Shown here piece after piece: positions 34,111-43,838 of a stretch of DNA of 64,000 bases (position 1 is the first letter of the stretch; each line of letters opens with the position of its first letter). This DNA is from Periplaneta americana. Taxonomy: Eukaryota > Arthropoda > Insecta > Blattodea > Blattidae. Both the position numbers and the translations under genes were made by a program. The notes beneath the pieces were generated by a model. The model did no database searches. It worked only from the letters and a program-made list of their open reading frames with translations, and had not been told where the DNA came from. The DNA lies in NCBI RefSeq assembly GCF_040183065.1, contig NC_091117.1, positions 111,765,001 through 111,829,000 on the forward strand. The letters are read 5' to 3'.

Positions 34111-35056
34111 GCAGTATCACTACCTATTTAATAAAATATTATGTATCTGAACTGACTGAAATAATCTAAACTATCGGCAACAGAAACTAGAAACTGAAAT
34201 AAAACAAATTTAAATATATATTTTCTTTCTCGCGCGATCAATTAGACTCCCAACTCAAATCACAAGCATTATAATCTGTGGGTTATACATTAATTTGTTA
34301 TCGTTTGTTCACTTGTTTCGAAAGGCATTGTGCGTCTTCTGTTACCAACCTAATTGTAACTCTACACTTTGCTGGTGTAAAGTGACACTTTGTAAAGTGC
34401 ACTTCTTCAGTCGTCTATGAATACCACTAATATGAAAGAGCCACTTTCGTCAAAAGTGTCACTTTGCAAAGTGCCGACTATGAATATCAGCTAGACTCGC
34501 GTTACGGAATGCACGCTGGTTCGAGTCCTCACGGGGGAAGAAATTTTGTCATGAACTTTCGGCCAGTGTATGGGACCGGTGCCCACCCAGCATCGTGATG
34601 CACTTAGGGAGCTACGATAGGTAGCGAAAATCCGGTTTCGCAAACCAGCTATAACGGCTGGGAGGATCATCGTGCTAACCACACGATACTTCCATTCTGA
34701 TTGGATGATCGTCCACCTCTGCATCGGCATGTGGACGTGAGGTCAGCAGCCGGCTGGTCGGCCTTGGTCCTTCATGGGCTGTAGCGCCAAGGATTTACTT
34801 TTTTACGATATACTGCTTCATTTTCTTTCGTAATATTATGTCAGACGGTATCACTTTTGACTAATTTCTTCTGTGGGCAACATCACATTGAGATTTTCTA
34901 TTCCCTGTGTAAAAAATCTCTGGTAAGGACACAGCTGAAATGACGTCAGTAATAGGCACGACTTAGTCTTAGGCAGCAGAGATGTGCTGAATGTGCTCGA
35001 TTGCATTGCACATCCTCATACTCACGACACATAATTTGATAATTTTTTTTTATATG

Positions 35057-36030
35057 CAGAGACCTTTTGCTCCACTTTAAGGATCTTGGTTTCCGGGTTA
35101 CAGAAATTGTGAGAGTAAACTGAATGGCTGCCTTTACTCTTCAGGATACGAAATTACTACAGAATGCAGTACGAGAGTCCTACGATTATAGGCCTATATT
35201 TGACACTAATAATGAAATTCTGTTCGTGAAGTGGGATGACAACAGATGTGTACCTGTAGGATCAAACTTTGATGTAGGGGATTCTGCAAGCAGGTGGGAT
35301 AGAAATGTGAGACAGAATATAAGTGTGCAACAACCACAGGTCATATTTTTTTAGTAGGTTATTTTATGACGCCTTATCAACATCTTAGGTTATTTAGCGT
35401 CTGTATGAGATGAAGATAATAATGCCAGTGAAATGAGTCCGGGGTCCGGCACCGAAAGTTACCCAGCATTTGCTTATATTGGGTTGAGAGAAAACTCCGG
35501 AAAAATCTCAACCAGGTAACTTGCCCCGACCGGAATCGAACTCGGGCCACCTGGTTTCGTGGCCAGATGCGCTAACCGTTACTTCACAGGTCATAAAGAA
35601 ATACGGTAAGTACATGGGTGGAGCGGACCATCATGATTGGTTAGCAGGGAAATATGCCACTTCAATCCATGGAAAAAAGTGATACTGAGATCTCTTTGTC
35701 AGAATGCTGGATATGGCTATAATAAATGATTGGATTGTCTACAGAGAAATACATGGACGAGACTCCCTGGACCTACTTGAATTCCGACGATGCTTGGCTG
35801 TTCAATATCTCAAGACGTTTTCGAACTGCAAGAGAATGGAGCGCCCTATTTCATCACCTCGAGAAGTGAAATTTGGTATGAGGATAGATAGTAGAGGTCA
35901 TTCCATGGCAAAACGACCCTCTCAGAAACACTGCCGGATGGAATGGTGCAAATGCAGACCAGTAACATTCCGCAAGAAGTGTGTTGAAACTCTCTGTCAA
36001 AAATGCTTTGAACCTTACCACACTCCGTAA
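35057..36030 (+). pseudogene. piggyBac transposase, C-terminal half, interrupted by a SINE
   Basis: After a likely splice acceptor (TATATGCAG, 35056) the frame reads RDLLLHFKDLGFRVTEIVRV, then an in-frame TGA, then ESYDYRPIFDTNNEILFVKW, DDNRCVPVGSNFDVGD, up to 35345. It resumes after the SINE with KKYGKYMGGADHHDWLAGKY and, following a stop, IINDWIVYREIHGRDSLDLL and FRRCLAVQYL. It ends in a cysteine-rich region (CRMEWCKCRP, KCVETLCQKCFEPYHTP) like the piggyBac C-terminal zinc-binding domain. VKWxDNR and MGGxDxxD are diagnostic of the family. The N-terminal catalytic part is not found. Confidence 0.85.
35346..35584 (-). mobile_element. tRNA-derived SINE inside the piggyBac transposase, 11-bp TSD
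   Basis: The minus strand starts at the tRNA-like head (GAAGTAACGGTTAGCGCATC, box B GAGTTCGATTCCGG) and has the same body as 26019 (CTGGTTGAGATTTTTCCGGA, GGACCCCGGACTCATTTCAC) and an A/T-rich tail. CACAGGTCATA flanks it at 35335-35345 and 35585-35595. Confidence 0.92.
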
Positions 36031-36367
36031 AGACAGATATTACTAAAATAAATATGTTTCATTATTGCTGCAGAATTGTATTGTTCCATTAAATACTAAA
36101 ACTGTCATAAATAAATTTATTTTATTGATGTAAATGTTTCTGGTTTTACTACATTAAATACACAAAAAATATATTTACTTTATTGCGAATAAATACGAAG
36201 ATATCATAAATGCCCAGCGGTCTATTTATAGACCGGGTGATTTTCAGCTACTTGATGTACGGCAGAATAAAAAAAAAATATATTCTTGGCATCTTATGGA
36301 TTAAATTTATGAAATAGATATATTATTTTCGTTTTTTTTAAATAAAAATAATTTGGGCGTTAATGGG

Positions 36368-36716
36368 TTTTCTTGTTTTTCTTGTTGTAACCAGTAACAT
36401 TTCACGTACAAAAATAACAGTCATCATAGTGATTCCTCTGCTCACGCCATACCATTGGCATAGCAAATTGCATTGCTTTGCGTTTTCCTGCATACCAGTA
36501 ACGCAATCCTTCTACACAACTGTTACACGAACTATGAGGTGCAAATGATTTATCTATGTCACCAACTTTTACTTTGAAGTACACAAAATATGGCTTCTTT
36601 AGAAACGAATCCATTTTAAGTACTTTTCCATTGAACATATAACACCCACAAATATAGCAAAACTTCTGATGATTTTGTACACACTGTCTCCTACACAATC
36701 CTGATGTACTCGCCAT
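36368..36716 (-). pseudogene. Family X, copy 1, N-terminal cysteine-rich part
   Basis: From ATG at 36716: MASTSGLCRRQCVQNHQKFC, YICGCYMFNGK, a KPYFVYFKVKVGDIDKSF block, CNSCVEGLRYW, MVWREQRNHYDDCYFC, then an in-frame stop and NVTGYNKKNK. Pairs of Cys-x2-Cys plus a histidine suggest a zinc-binding N-terminal domain. The coding sense stops at the piggyBac insertion (36367) and continues at 31805. The intact 5' end is useful as the start of the family. Confidence 0.68.
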
Positions 36717-37103
36717 ATTCAGTTTTTAAAATCACGCTTTTGCTCTACGATTCTAGGGACATCACTCTACTAATATTCACACGTGTTCACAGAAGTAAGC
36801 CAATTACTCAAGTGACAAGATTTAAGAACTGTATATTAGGGTTTTCTGTAAACAACTTCCCGGCAAAGTGAGAAAGGAGGTGGGGTGATAGGGCATGGGA
36901 TGATGAAACATTATTCTGATATAAATATTATAACAAAAATATTTATTTGTGGATAATTAGTGCCATCAGCGAGGGGGCACCGCGGCTTAAGGTATAGTGA
37001 ATACTGCACGGCGATACATAACGAAAAAATGAAATTGCGACAAAACTAGACATGATACATAAAAAAAGAAATTACTTTTAAACTCAGGGCATCGGTTTCG
37101 ATA
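36717..37103. other. No gene seen
   Basis: The 5' flank of family X copy 1 should lie here. I see no clear terminal repeat. Confidence 0.4.
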
Positions 37104-37394
37104 TCAATAACCAACTTTATTTTTCACCGCAGAACAGTAATTGTTCCCTAGTGTAATTATTATAACTTGAGTCTTACTTGGATTAAGTGCTAGTCCGGAT
37201 TTGACTGGCCAAGTGGAAACAGTGGGTAAGTCACAATTCAACTTATCAATTAATTCACTGAGCATATTGGGTCTGAACTGTATGCAAAGATGTAGGTCGT
37301 CGGCATAGAGGTGACATCGACAATACTCTAAGTTCTTTGATACGTCATTAATGTGGATGTAGATATAGTATCCTTGTACTGAAAAAGAAATCAA
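37104..37394 (-). mobile_element. LINE reverse-transcriptase fragment with YADD box
   Basis: The minus strand reads YIYIHINDVSKNLEYCRCHL, YADDLHLCIQF, then LNCDLPTVSTW and GLALNPSKTQVIII, the palm of a Jockey/CR1-like RT. It would lie just upstream of the segment preserved at 27000-27560 in a complete element. There is no coding context on either side; 37395-37789 shows nothing further. Confidence 0.72.
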
Positions 37395-37789
37395 ATTTCA
37401 CTACTTCAGTGAGAATGTTCAAACTGTTTTTCGTGCTTAAAGTATATTTGTATTTAGGATCAATGTTAGTTTTGTTAATCTTAAGTCTGCCGCCGCATTT
37501 ACTCGGTTTTCAAACAGTTTTTATACAGGAAAGAGCATAAAATGTCTGCTCACACTTAAGTCGAGAAAACGGCATTAAATGTTTTAAGGATCGTTCTGAT
37601 TATGAGCGTTCTTTATATTTCACCTGAACTTTCAGCCAAAAATAAAAAACTTACTTTCATTTAAACCTTTTTCCAAACAGCGTTATGCAATAACTCGACA
37701 AATTGAACTTCCTCCTTTTAGGTTAGCTTTTGGGTCTCCGTGATAAAGGGACTTTGAATCTACACATTGTTAGAATTAGGAACCGGAAA

Positions 37790-38330
37790 ATAATCACAGG
37801 GTTCATCTTCATCACTGTTTGACTATTGCAACGTAATACTTACAGATTTGACAACTGAACTTTCGAGGAAGCTGCAGCGTGTGCACAATATGTGTGTCAG
37901 ATTCATCAACAATACTCGCAGATTCGACCATAATAGTTACAGCCTCCTTCAAATATTTATCCTGGCTGCGACTCAGTAACCGTAGAACACTTCATTCGCT
38001 GTCCTTTCTGTTTCGAGTTCTCCAGACTTCGACACCAAATTATTTAGGTTCCCGGTTTAACTATGTACTTATCCTCCAATCACGGTCTAAACACCAGGTC
38101 ACAGCAGAGCCAAATCCTAGCAAATCCTCTTCATAGAAAATCCCACTATTCATCCTCTTTTACTGTCTCGGTCCCCCGTGAATGGAATTCTCTACCTCAG
38201 AAAATTAGGAGCTGCCAGACAACAACTATTTCCAAGAACAGGCTAAAAGATTTCTTATGGACGTAGTCAAATTGAAGTTGTAATAATTATTATAATCATG
38301 ATCGAGTTTAATAATTTCATTATATTTATA

Positions 38331-38385
<55 letters not shown>

Positions 38386-38746
38386 AATAAAAATAATCCG
38401 TGGCGCTACAGCCCTTGAAGGGCCAAGACCGACCAGCCGGCTGCTGGCCTCACGCCCACATGCCGAAGCAGAGGTGGACGATCATCCAACCAGAATGGAG
38501 GTATCGTGTGATTAGCACGATGATCCCCCCAGCCGTTATAGCTGGCATTCGCAACCGGATTTCGCTGCCTATCGTAGCTCCCCAAGTGCATCACGATGCT
38601 AGGTGGGCACCGGTCCCATACACTGGCCGAAATTTCATGAGAAAATTTCTTCCCCCATGAGGACCCGAACCAGCGCGCATTCCGTAACGCGAGTCCTAGG
38701 CAGGATGCCTTAGACCGCGACGCCACGGCGCGGGACTTATTATTAA

Positions 38747-38811
<65 letters not shown>

Positions 38812-38991
38812 ATAATTATGTTATTGGTGTATTGAGAAGGTAAAAGGAATTGTTATTGTATTATATTAATTATGTATTATGTATTGTATTATGTCAATTA
38901 TGTCTCGTTTATAATAATGTAGTAATTTTGTATCATACTGGTTGAGCGGAAGAGAAGGCTGAATTGCCTTAACTCTGCAGATAAAATAAAC

Positions 38992-39042
<51 letters not shown>
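37790..39042 (+). mobile_element. LINE 3' part: RT C-terminus, 3' UTR and hairpin with (ATT)n tail
   Basis: Frame-shifted pieces from about 37800: LFDYCNVILTDL, RKLQRVHNMCVRFINNTR, then SSSFTVSVPREWNSLPQKIR and LKDFLWT ending near 38266. The 3' UTR holds (ATT)n (38328-38382) into which a SINE has inserted, then more (ATT)n. At 38938 it has the hairpin GTTGAGCGGAAGAGAAGGCT, GCCTTAACTCTGCAG (copy 4), followed by about 50 nt of (TTA)n to 39042. This links the coding C-terminus to the hairpin seen in isolation elsewhere. Confidence 0.72.
38385..38737 (-). mobile_element. tRNA-derived SINE, uninterrupted copy, within (ATT)n
   Basis: The minus strand starts TCCCGCGCCGTGGCGTCGCG, GTCTAAGGCATCCTGCCTAG, GACTCGCGTTACGG with box B GGTTCGGGTCC. 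The body runs to GGCCTTGGCCC-type sequence near 38420 and GGGCTGTAGCGCCACGG at the end. Same family as the split copy at 32661-34803. Target duplication cannot be read in the (TTA)n context. Confidence 0.87.
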
Positions 39043-39089
39043 GTTTAAACGAATGATCACTTATATACAAAACTTATAAACTATTTGTA

Positions 39090-39329
39090 ATTCGCGGGTG
39101 CTCGTGTAAAGGGGGTTAAGCCAAATTGTAAGGTATGTAAACTTCTCTCCTTTGGTACTGAACAAAACCCCTTTGTCACAAACTATGGAACACTGTAACT
39201 GCATCATAAATGGAAGAATAACTTAACCCCTTTTACACAAGAAAAAAGTAATTGTGGATAGTTCAAAACTGTACTTATTCCAGTTTAGCCAATTTATACT
39301 TAACCCCCTTTACACGAGCACGCGCGAAT
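39090..39329. mobile_element. 240-bp MITE with about 31-bp TIRs and TA duplication
   Basis: The left end ATTCGCGGGTGCTCGTGTAA, AGGGGGTTAAG equals the inverted right end with one mismatch. TA lies outside both ends (39088-39089, 39330-39331), fitting Tc1/mariner-type insertion. A further inverted copy of the inner part (CTTAACCCCTTTTACACAAG) occurs at about 39222-39241. No coding capacity. Confidence 0.88.
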
Positions 39330-39460
39330 TATTATGTCTAAATTTGTCTTACACTGTTTAATATGTCAATAACTAAATAAATTTAATAACACACGAAGTC
39401 CCTCAACAACAATCGAACGAATTTATAAGAAGCGATGAATTCCAAAACTTAATAAGTGTA

Positions 39461-39465
<5 letters not shown>

Positions 39466-39529
<64 letters not shown>
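39466..39529. repeat. (AT)n microsatellite
   Basis: An AT dinucleotide run of about 64 nt. Confidence 0.97.
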
Positions 39530-39533
<4 letters not shown>

Positions 39534-39731
39534 TTTCGATCAGCTATGAAAGAACTATATACTTTATGTCAATGTACAAACACATAGGAAAAACTAAATT
39601 GATCAACAAAATAAATATTTTCTCTCTCTAGCATTATGATATGATAGAATATTCAAAACGAAATCCCTGTTTTAACTACAAATCCATAGTTGTGATAGGT
39701 GATTGAAAACTTTTGACTGGTAGTGTATATA
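39529..39731. mobile_element. Tc1/mariner-like MITE, left end lost into (AT)n
   Basis: The right end reads TTGAAAACTTTTGACTGGTA, GTGTA, a pattern typical of Tc1-like termini. Inverted, AAAGTTTTCnATCA matches the left edge at 39529-39543. The outer part of the left TIR is replaced by the adjoining AT run. Confidence 0.5.
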
Positions 39732-40189
39732 TATATATTTTTTTTTTTCAGTCAATTCAGATGGTACACCTGCATCATATTACACTAAGTTTTGTGTCAA
39801 ATCTGATTATTTAGGGTTTTTTTTTAATTTATAATATGGATTTTGTTCCAAAACTTTATAAGACATTTAGTCATTTTGTCTCAAAACTGCATACGCGAAT
39901 AATATCTATCTTGAATTTAAAACTTCATACATTCTTATTTATCTAGATGACCCAAATGCTCAGTTTGTTCTGAAACTTACATTCATACTCCATCCATACT
40001 GATGCATGTACGAGTACAATATCAGTATGGAATTTTAAAGCAAACAACAATTTACTTTATATTTTTCCTGTAATTTTAGGGTGAATTTATATTTCTTCTT
40101 GAGGTTTGATTTGACAACATTGAGTCCCAGCGGCAAAACTCAAAGATGTTGATGCTCTACTGAAAAAAACATTTCTGTGATGAGTGGCG

Positions 40190-40360
40190 TGAAAATGTAG
40201 CTAAGTTCTAATAGGGCATTAGTGATCATGAAATTGATATTATTGAAGAAAGTGTTGTGGAAAGTGATCTTGGTGAATATGGAGATCAAGATGATTTTGA
40301 ATTGAGGGTGGAAATGATAAAAAACGGTACAACTACACACATTTTCATTAACAATTGATT
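40190..40360 (+). pseudogene. Small unrecognised coding-like fragment
   Basis: The plus frame reads SDHEIDIIEESVVESDLGEY then GDQDDFELRVEMIKNGTTTH, ending at a TGA at about 40358. It is strongly acidic and looks coding, but a stop lies just upstream and no family is recognised. It may belong to the hAT-type element whose end is at 40955. Confidence 0.3.
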
Positions 40361-40920
40361 AAAAATGTAATCCCTTCGTTATTACTAATAATTGTAAGAG
40401 TAAAAGTATAATTTGTTTTAGTCATTACTTATAACTGACTCAATTTTCTGTTATTTTTTAAGTTGCAACAAAACTTCATATTTCCAAACAATTTCACATC
40501 AAAACTGGTTAGATTGGATTTTTTACATCAAAACTTGATACATGCATATTTCAATGTGTTATTTATTACGTTAGAGCATATGAGGAAATAATTTCTTTTT
40601 CTCTACATGTTCTCATTAACTACATAATTTTTTATTTTAGTGGTAAATAATTAAAAAATTGCAGTTTGTTATAAGAAGTACGTTTTTATTGCTTCCGGAA
40701 GAATGATTTCAAGTGTATTTATGAAGTTTTGAAAGTCACAGCCTCAATTAAGTTGTACAACAACTGCCAATGTGCTTTTGACATTATTGCCATAGTAAAA
40801 AAGAACTTCTTTACAGTCTTACACTGTTTAATAACAAACGAAGGCTGTTGAAAACTATTGAACGAATGCGTTTCTGACATTATTGCATTCGCGGACCTCC
40901 AGAATGAGCTTCGAGAATAA

Positions 40921-40955
40921 CCAGGGGTTCGCGGATCCCACTTTGAGAACTACTG
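40921..40955 (-). mobile_element. hAT-type transposon terminus
   Basis: The minus strand reads CAGTAGTTCTCAAAGTGGGA, TCCGCGAACCCCTGG. This is the classical hAT terminal pattern, CAG followed by GGTTCTCAAAGTG and a CGCGnACC core. Similar internal sequence (TTCGCGGACC) is at about 40890. The other end was not found, and 25637-25650 (TTCGCGGACCCC) is a short related string elsewhere. Confidence 0.55.
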
Positions 40956-41476
40956 TCTTGGATCATTCTGGAATACATGTTGTCTAACTAAATGTATTAA
41001 TTTTTCGTTATTTGTTACTAATATTATGTCAGATCGCATCTGTACGGTTCGGGACATGTATTCACACAGGCCGCATGGATGGGACAGACAAGTACAGACA
41101 TGTAACAGCAAAGACAAAATATTCTCCACGTGAATGTCTTGCGGGCACAGGCCGTGTTTGTGCGACTACACTACGCTAGATATAAACGCTCCTATGCATA
41201 ATGCACTAAAGAATATTTGATTCGGTCATTTGTAAAACCACATGAGTCACAGAAAATAATTTTCGAGAAAAATGGAATAAACTACGTATAGTTAATGGAT
41301 TTTCTGTTATGTCTGTGAAATTTTTACAGAAGGACCATACATTAGTATGTCTGATTACAAAAGCATTGTATCTTAATTATCTCATTTCATATCACCAAAA
41401 AATATTTTTTAAATTTCTTGGATTCATGTTGTTTTAACAAGTACCAATAATAACAACTCAAGTATCCTGACAAAAT
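40956..41476. other. Probable 5' flank/UTR of the CR1/L2-like LINE
   Basis: No coding frame. The GC-richer stretch 41080-41180 may be the LINE's internal promoter region, but I cannot fix its 5' end. Confidence 0.35.
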
Positions 41477-42532
41477 ATGGAGTGTATTGTTTGTTGTAGT
41501 GTGAAATACATTGTTATCCAGGACCTGCGTTTGAATCCAGGACCTGCAAGCGACAACGGAGTGATCAGTGTCAAGTGTGGCAGCTGTAGAAAGAACCTAC
41601 GAGTAGGCGTGCTGTGCAACCAGTGCGAGAAGTGGTTCCATCTGACTTGTCAGAAGATCAAGAGGGAACAGATAGTAGAAGAAACGTGGCTGTGCAAGGA
41701 CTGCGGGAATGAGGCAGGCAGCAGGGAGCTCATCGGTCTTCGGAACGAGGTGAAGAAGCTACGGGAGAATCTAGAGACGGCGGAGCAACGGATCAAGTTT
41801 CTGGAGGACGAAAATAAGTTGTTGCGAGGGGAAAAGGAAAATGGCGAAGAGAGGGAGGAGAAGAAGAAGCATGGTGCGGCAAGTGTTATCATCGGAGACT
41901 CCATCATTCGACACGTAGGGAATCTACAATCGGAGCTGGCGACAGAGTGTTACCCTGGGATTAGAGTGAAAGAAATGAAAAGCGTGATCGAAAATCAGGA
42001 ACGAGGGGACCCGAAAAACATCGTCCTTCACGTAGGAACAAACGATTTGCGAAGAGGTGTTGATTATATCATGGCAGATGTATATGACTTGGTGATGGAA
42101 ACGAAGAAGAAATATCCGGCAGCTGGGATTGTCATCAGTGGAATCGTCAGACGGAGGGATGTGAACTGGAGAAAAGTGGGTCGTGTGAATAAAGCTTTCG
42201 AGTGGGTAGCGGAGTGTCTTGGTGCGCGTTTCGTCGATCCAAATTCCTGGATAGACGACAGATGCTTCGGAAGAGACGGAATCCACCTAAATCGGAGGGG
42301 AGCTGCAGACATGGGATCCCTCTTCGCGCGGGTAGTTACTACAACATGGCGCGGCGGGATCGAGGATCCATCAGCTGGCAGCGGCACCGAAGGACCATCA
42401 GCCGACGGCGGGGGCGTGGGACTACCGGCGGTCAGCGGGGGTGTGAGTCTACCAGCGGGTGGAGGGGTCGAGGGACTACCAGCGGGCGGTGCGGTCGAAG
42501 ACCTATCCGCGGGCGGCGTAGACCTTCAGTGA
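41477..42532 (+). CDS. CR1/L2-type LINE ORF1: PHD finger, coiled coil, SGNH esterase
   Basis: An open frame of 351 codons from ATG. Residues about 33-76 form a PHD-type finger: C-G-S-C, then LCNQCEKWFHLTC and WLCKDCG. Residues about 80-125 are a charged coiled coil. Residues about 130-290 are a GDSL/SGNH esterase with all three blocks: IIGDSIIRHV (catalytic Ser), LHVGTNDLRR (Asn of the oxyanion hole) and GRDGIHLNRRG (Asp and His). The C-terminus is a glycine/serine-rich repeat. PHD plus esterase in ORF1 is known from CR1 and L2 clades, where it is thought to aid RNP formation and membrane or lipid interaction. The frame is intact and ends TGA at 42530. Confidence 0.9.
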   Translation: MECIVCCSVKYIVIQDLRLNPGPASDNGVISVKCGSCRKNLRVGVLCNQCEKWFHLTCQKIKREQIVEETWLCKDCGNEAGSRELIGLRNEVKKLRENLETAEQRIKFLEDENKLLRGEKENGEEREEKKKHGAASVIIGDSIIRHVGNLQSELATECYPGIRVKEMKSVIENQERGDPKNIVLHVGTNDLRRGVDYIMADVYDLVMETKKKYPAAGIVISGIVRRRDVNWRKVGRVNKAFEWVAECLGARFVDPNSWIDDRCFGRDGIHLNRRGAADMGSLFARVVTTTWRGGIEDPSAGSGTEGPSADGGGVGLPAVSGGVSLPAGGGVEGLPAGGAVEDLSAGGVDLQ

Positions 42533-43758
42533 CGGCGAGGTGTCACGGGGATTCAGAATGTTCAAGTAAGGACAGGCCTACTAAGACTACTGCAGGTTAA
42601 TTGCCGAAGTATTAGAAATAAACTTATTCCGTTTTGCAACTTGGTCGATGTTTATAATCGAGATGTAATAATTGGGACGGAATCATGGCTTAGGGAAGAC
42701 ATAAATGACTCGGAAATTTTTAGGTCGGATTATAGAGTCTTCAGAAAAGATAGAAGTGAAAAGAGAGGGGGAGTTTTCGCTTGTACTAAGATAGAAATAA
42801 GTAGCAATCTTCTGTGGATACATGAGGAAGTTGAAATATTGAATGTTCAGATAAGAAATGAGCGGGAAACCTTAGATGTAATAGCATGTTACAGACCACC
42901 CAGTGAATTAAACAATTTAACTTTGCACAAATTAAATGAATATCTTAATACAGTATCAGAAGACCGAAACGTAGTAATTGCTGGGGATCTAAACCTCCCG
43001 AAATTAACTGGAACGGGATTTCAGATACAAATTCAGATGCACAGACCCTTGTTAATGAATTGATCTGGCGTAAAGATTTCAAGCAGGCAGTAAATGGTCC
43101 GACGCGTGACAATGCCCTCTTAGATGTTTACCTACTAAGACCTGTCTCTCTCTTTGTCAACTCTGAAAGTCTTCATAAAATAAGTGATCACAATAGCGTC
43201 TTATTAGAAATCTTCTGGGAAAACACAGTAAATCCGAGGTCAAGTCCACTGTCTGTCTGGAATTTTAACAAAACCGATGTCCATGAATTACAAACGTTTC
43301 TACGACAAAAGCATGATGACTTTCTAAGGACTGAAGGAAATATGGAAAATGTGTGGCATAAATTTAAGTGTATAATTTTCGAGGCATTAGTAAAATGTGT
43401 ACCTTCTAAAATAATTAAGAAAAATCCGGACCCAGAATATTACACTAATTATATTCGCTACTTAAAGAAAAAGACAAGGCGCGCATTTAGCAAACGTAAA
43501 CGGAGCCATGAGCATTGGGAAAAATATATCGAATTAATTAAGAAACTTGAGTGTGAAAAAAGGTTAGCTCAGGAAAATTTTCTAAAAACTATTTTAAAAG
43601 AAGATGAAAGTAACAATTGGAGACAGTTTTATAATTATGTACGCAGGAGAAAAGGGAAAAATGAAGGAGTAGTGCTTTTACGAAATCAGAACGGAGAAAG
43701 TATAACTGATGACAAAGAAAAGGCCGACTTATTAAATTCCTATTTCATTTCGGTTTTC

Positions 43759-43838
<80 letters not shown>

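Larger units (their letters stand above)
32700..34490 (+). mobile_element. PIF/Harbinger element within the SINE, decayed
   Basis: The left end AGGCTGGTATTCATAGTCGA and the reverse complement of the right end CTGATATTCATAGTCGGCAC form TIRs, flanked by CTA on both sides (32697-32699, 34491-34493), a Harbinger-like TNA target. Subterminal CACTTTGTAAAGTG-type repeats occur at both ends. The ATG at 32862 gives MADVLEVVELF, then frame-shifted pieces FQFDKETVIETTHLFDGRLT and NNRGLSVPPIIQLLTTLKYY, the N-terminal region of a HARBI1-like transposase. No DDE core remains, so it is non-autonomous. Confidence 0.82.
32661..34803 (+). mobile_element. tRNA-derived SINE split by a Harbinger element
   Basis: TCCCGTGCTGTGGCGTCGTG then GTCTAAGGCATCCTGTCTA (32661-32699) is the tRNA head. 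It resumes after the insertion at 34491 (CTAGACTCGCGTTACGGAAT, box B GGTTCGAGTCC) and runs through the body (GGACCGGTGCCCACCCAGCA) to GTAGCGCCAAGG. The uninterrupted copy at 38385-38737 shows that these two pieces are contiguous. This gives a clean before/after comparison for the insertion. Confidence 0.88.
31806..36367 (+). mobile_element. piggyBac-type transposon, 4.56 kb, nested insertions inside
   Basis: The left end CCCATTAACGCCCAGTGGTC follows TTAA (31802-31805). The right end GGGCGTTAATGGG (to 36367) is its inverted copy; the base run after it is TTTT rather than TTAA, so the right target site has mutated. A subterminal motif GCCCAGnGGTCTATTTATAG occurs at 31816, inverted at about 32256-32282, and at 36213. 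The C-terminal half of a piggyBac transposase lies at 35057-36030. Reading across the insertion restores family X (YNKKNK to KYPNLQS), confirming the boundaries. Confidence 0.85.

Noticed and set aside
25868..39042. CRISPR-like or regularly spaced repeats
   Set aside because: The regular tracts are TAA/ATT microsatellites with no spacers; the context is eukaryotic.
41650..42387. Three minus-strand frames of 85-120 codons
   Set aside because: They are antisense shadows of the intact ORF1 and have no family motif.
42202..42600. 132-codon plus-strand frame rich in Arg and Gly
   Set aside because: It is a shadow of the GC-rich 3' end of LINE ORF1 in another frame.
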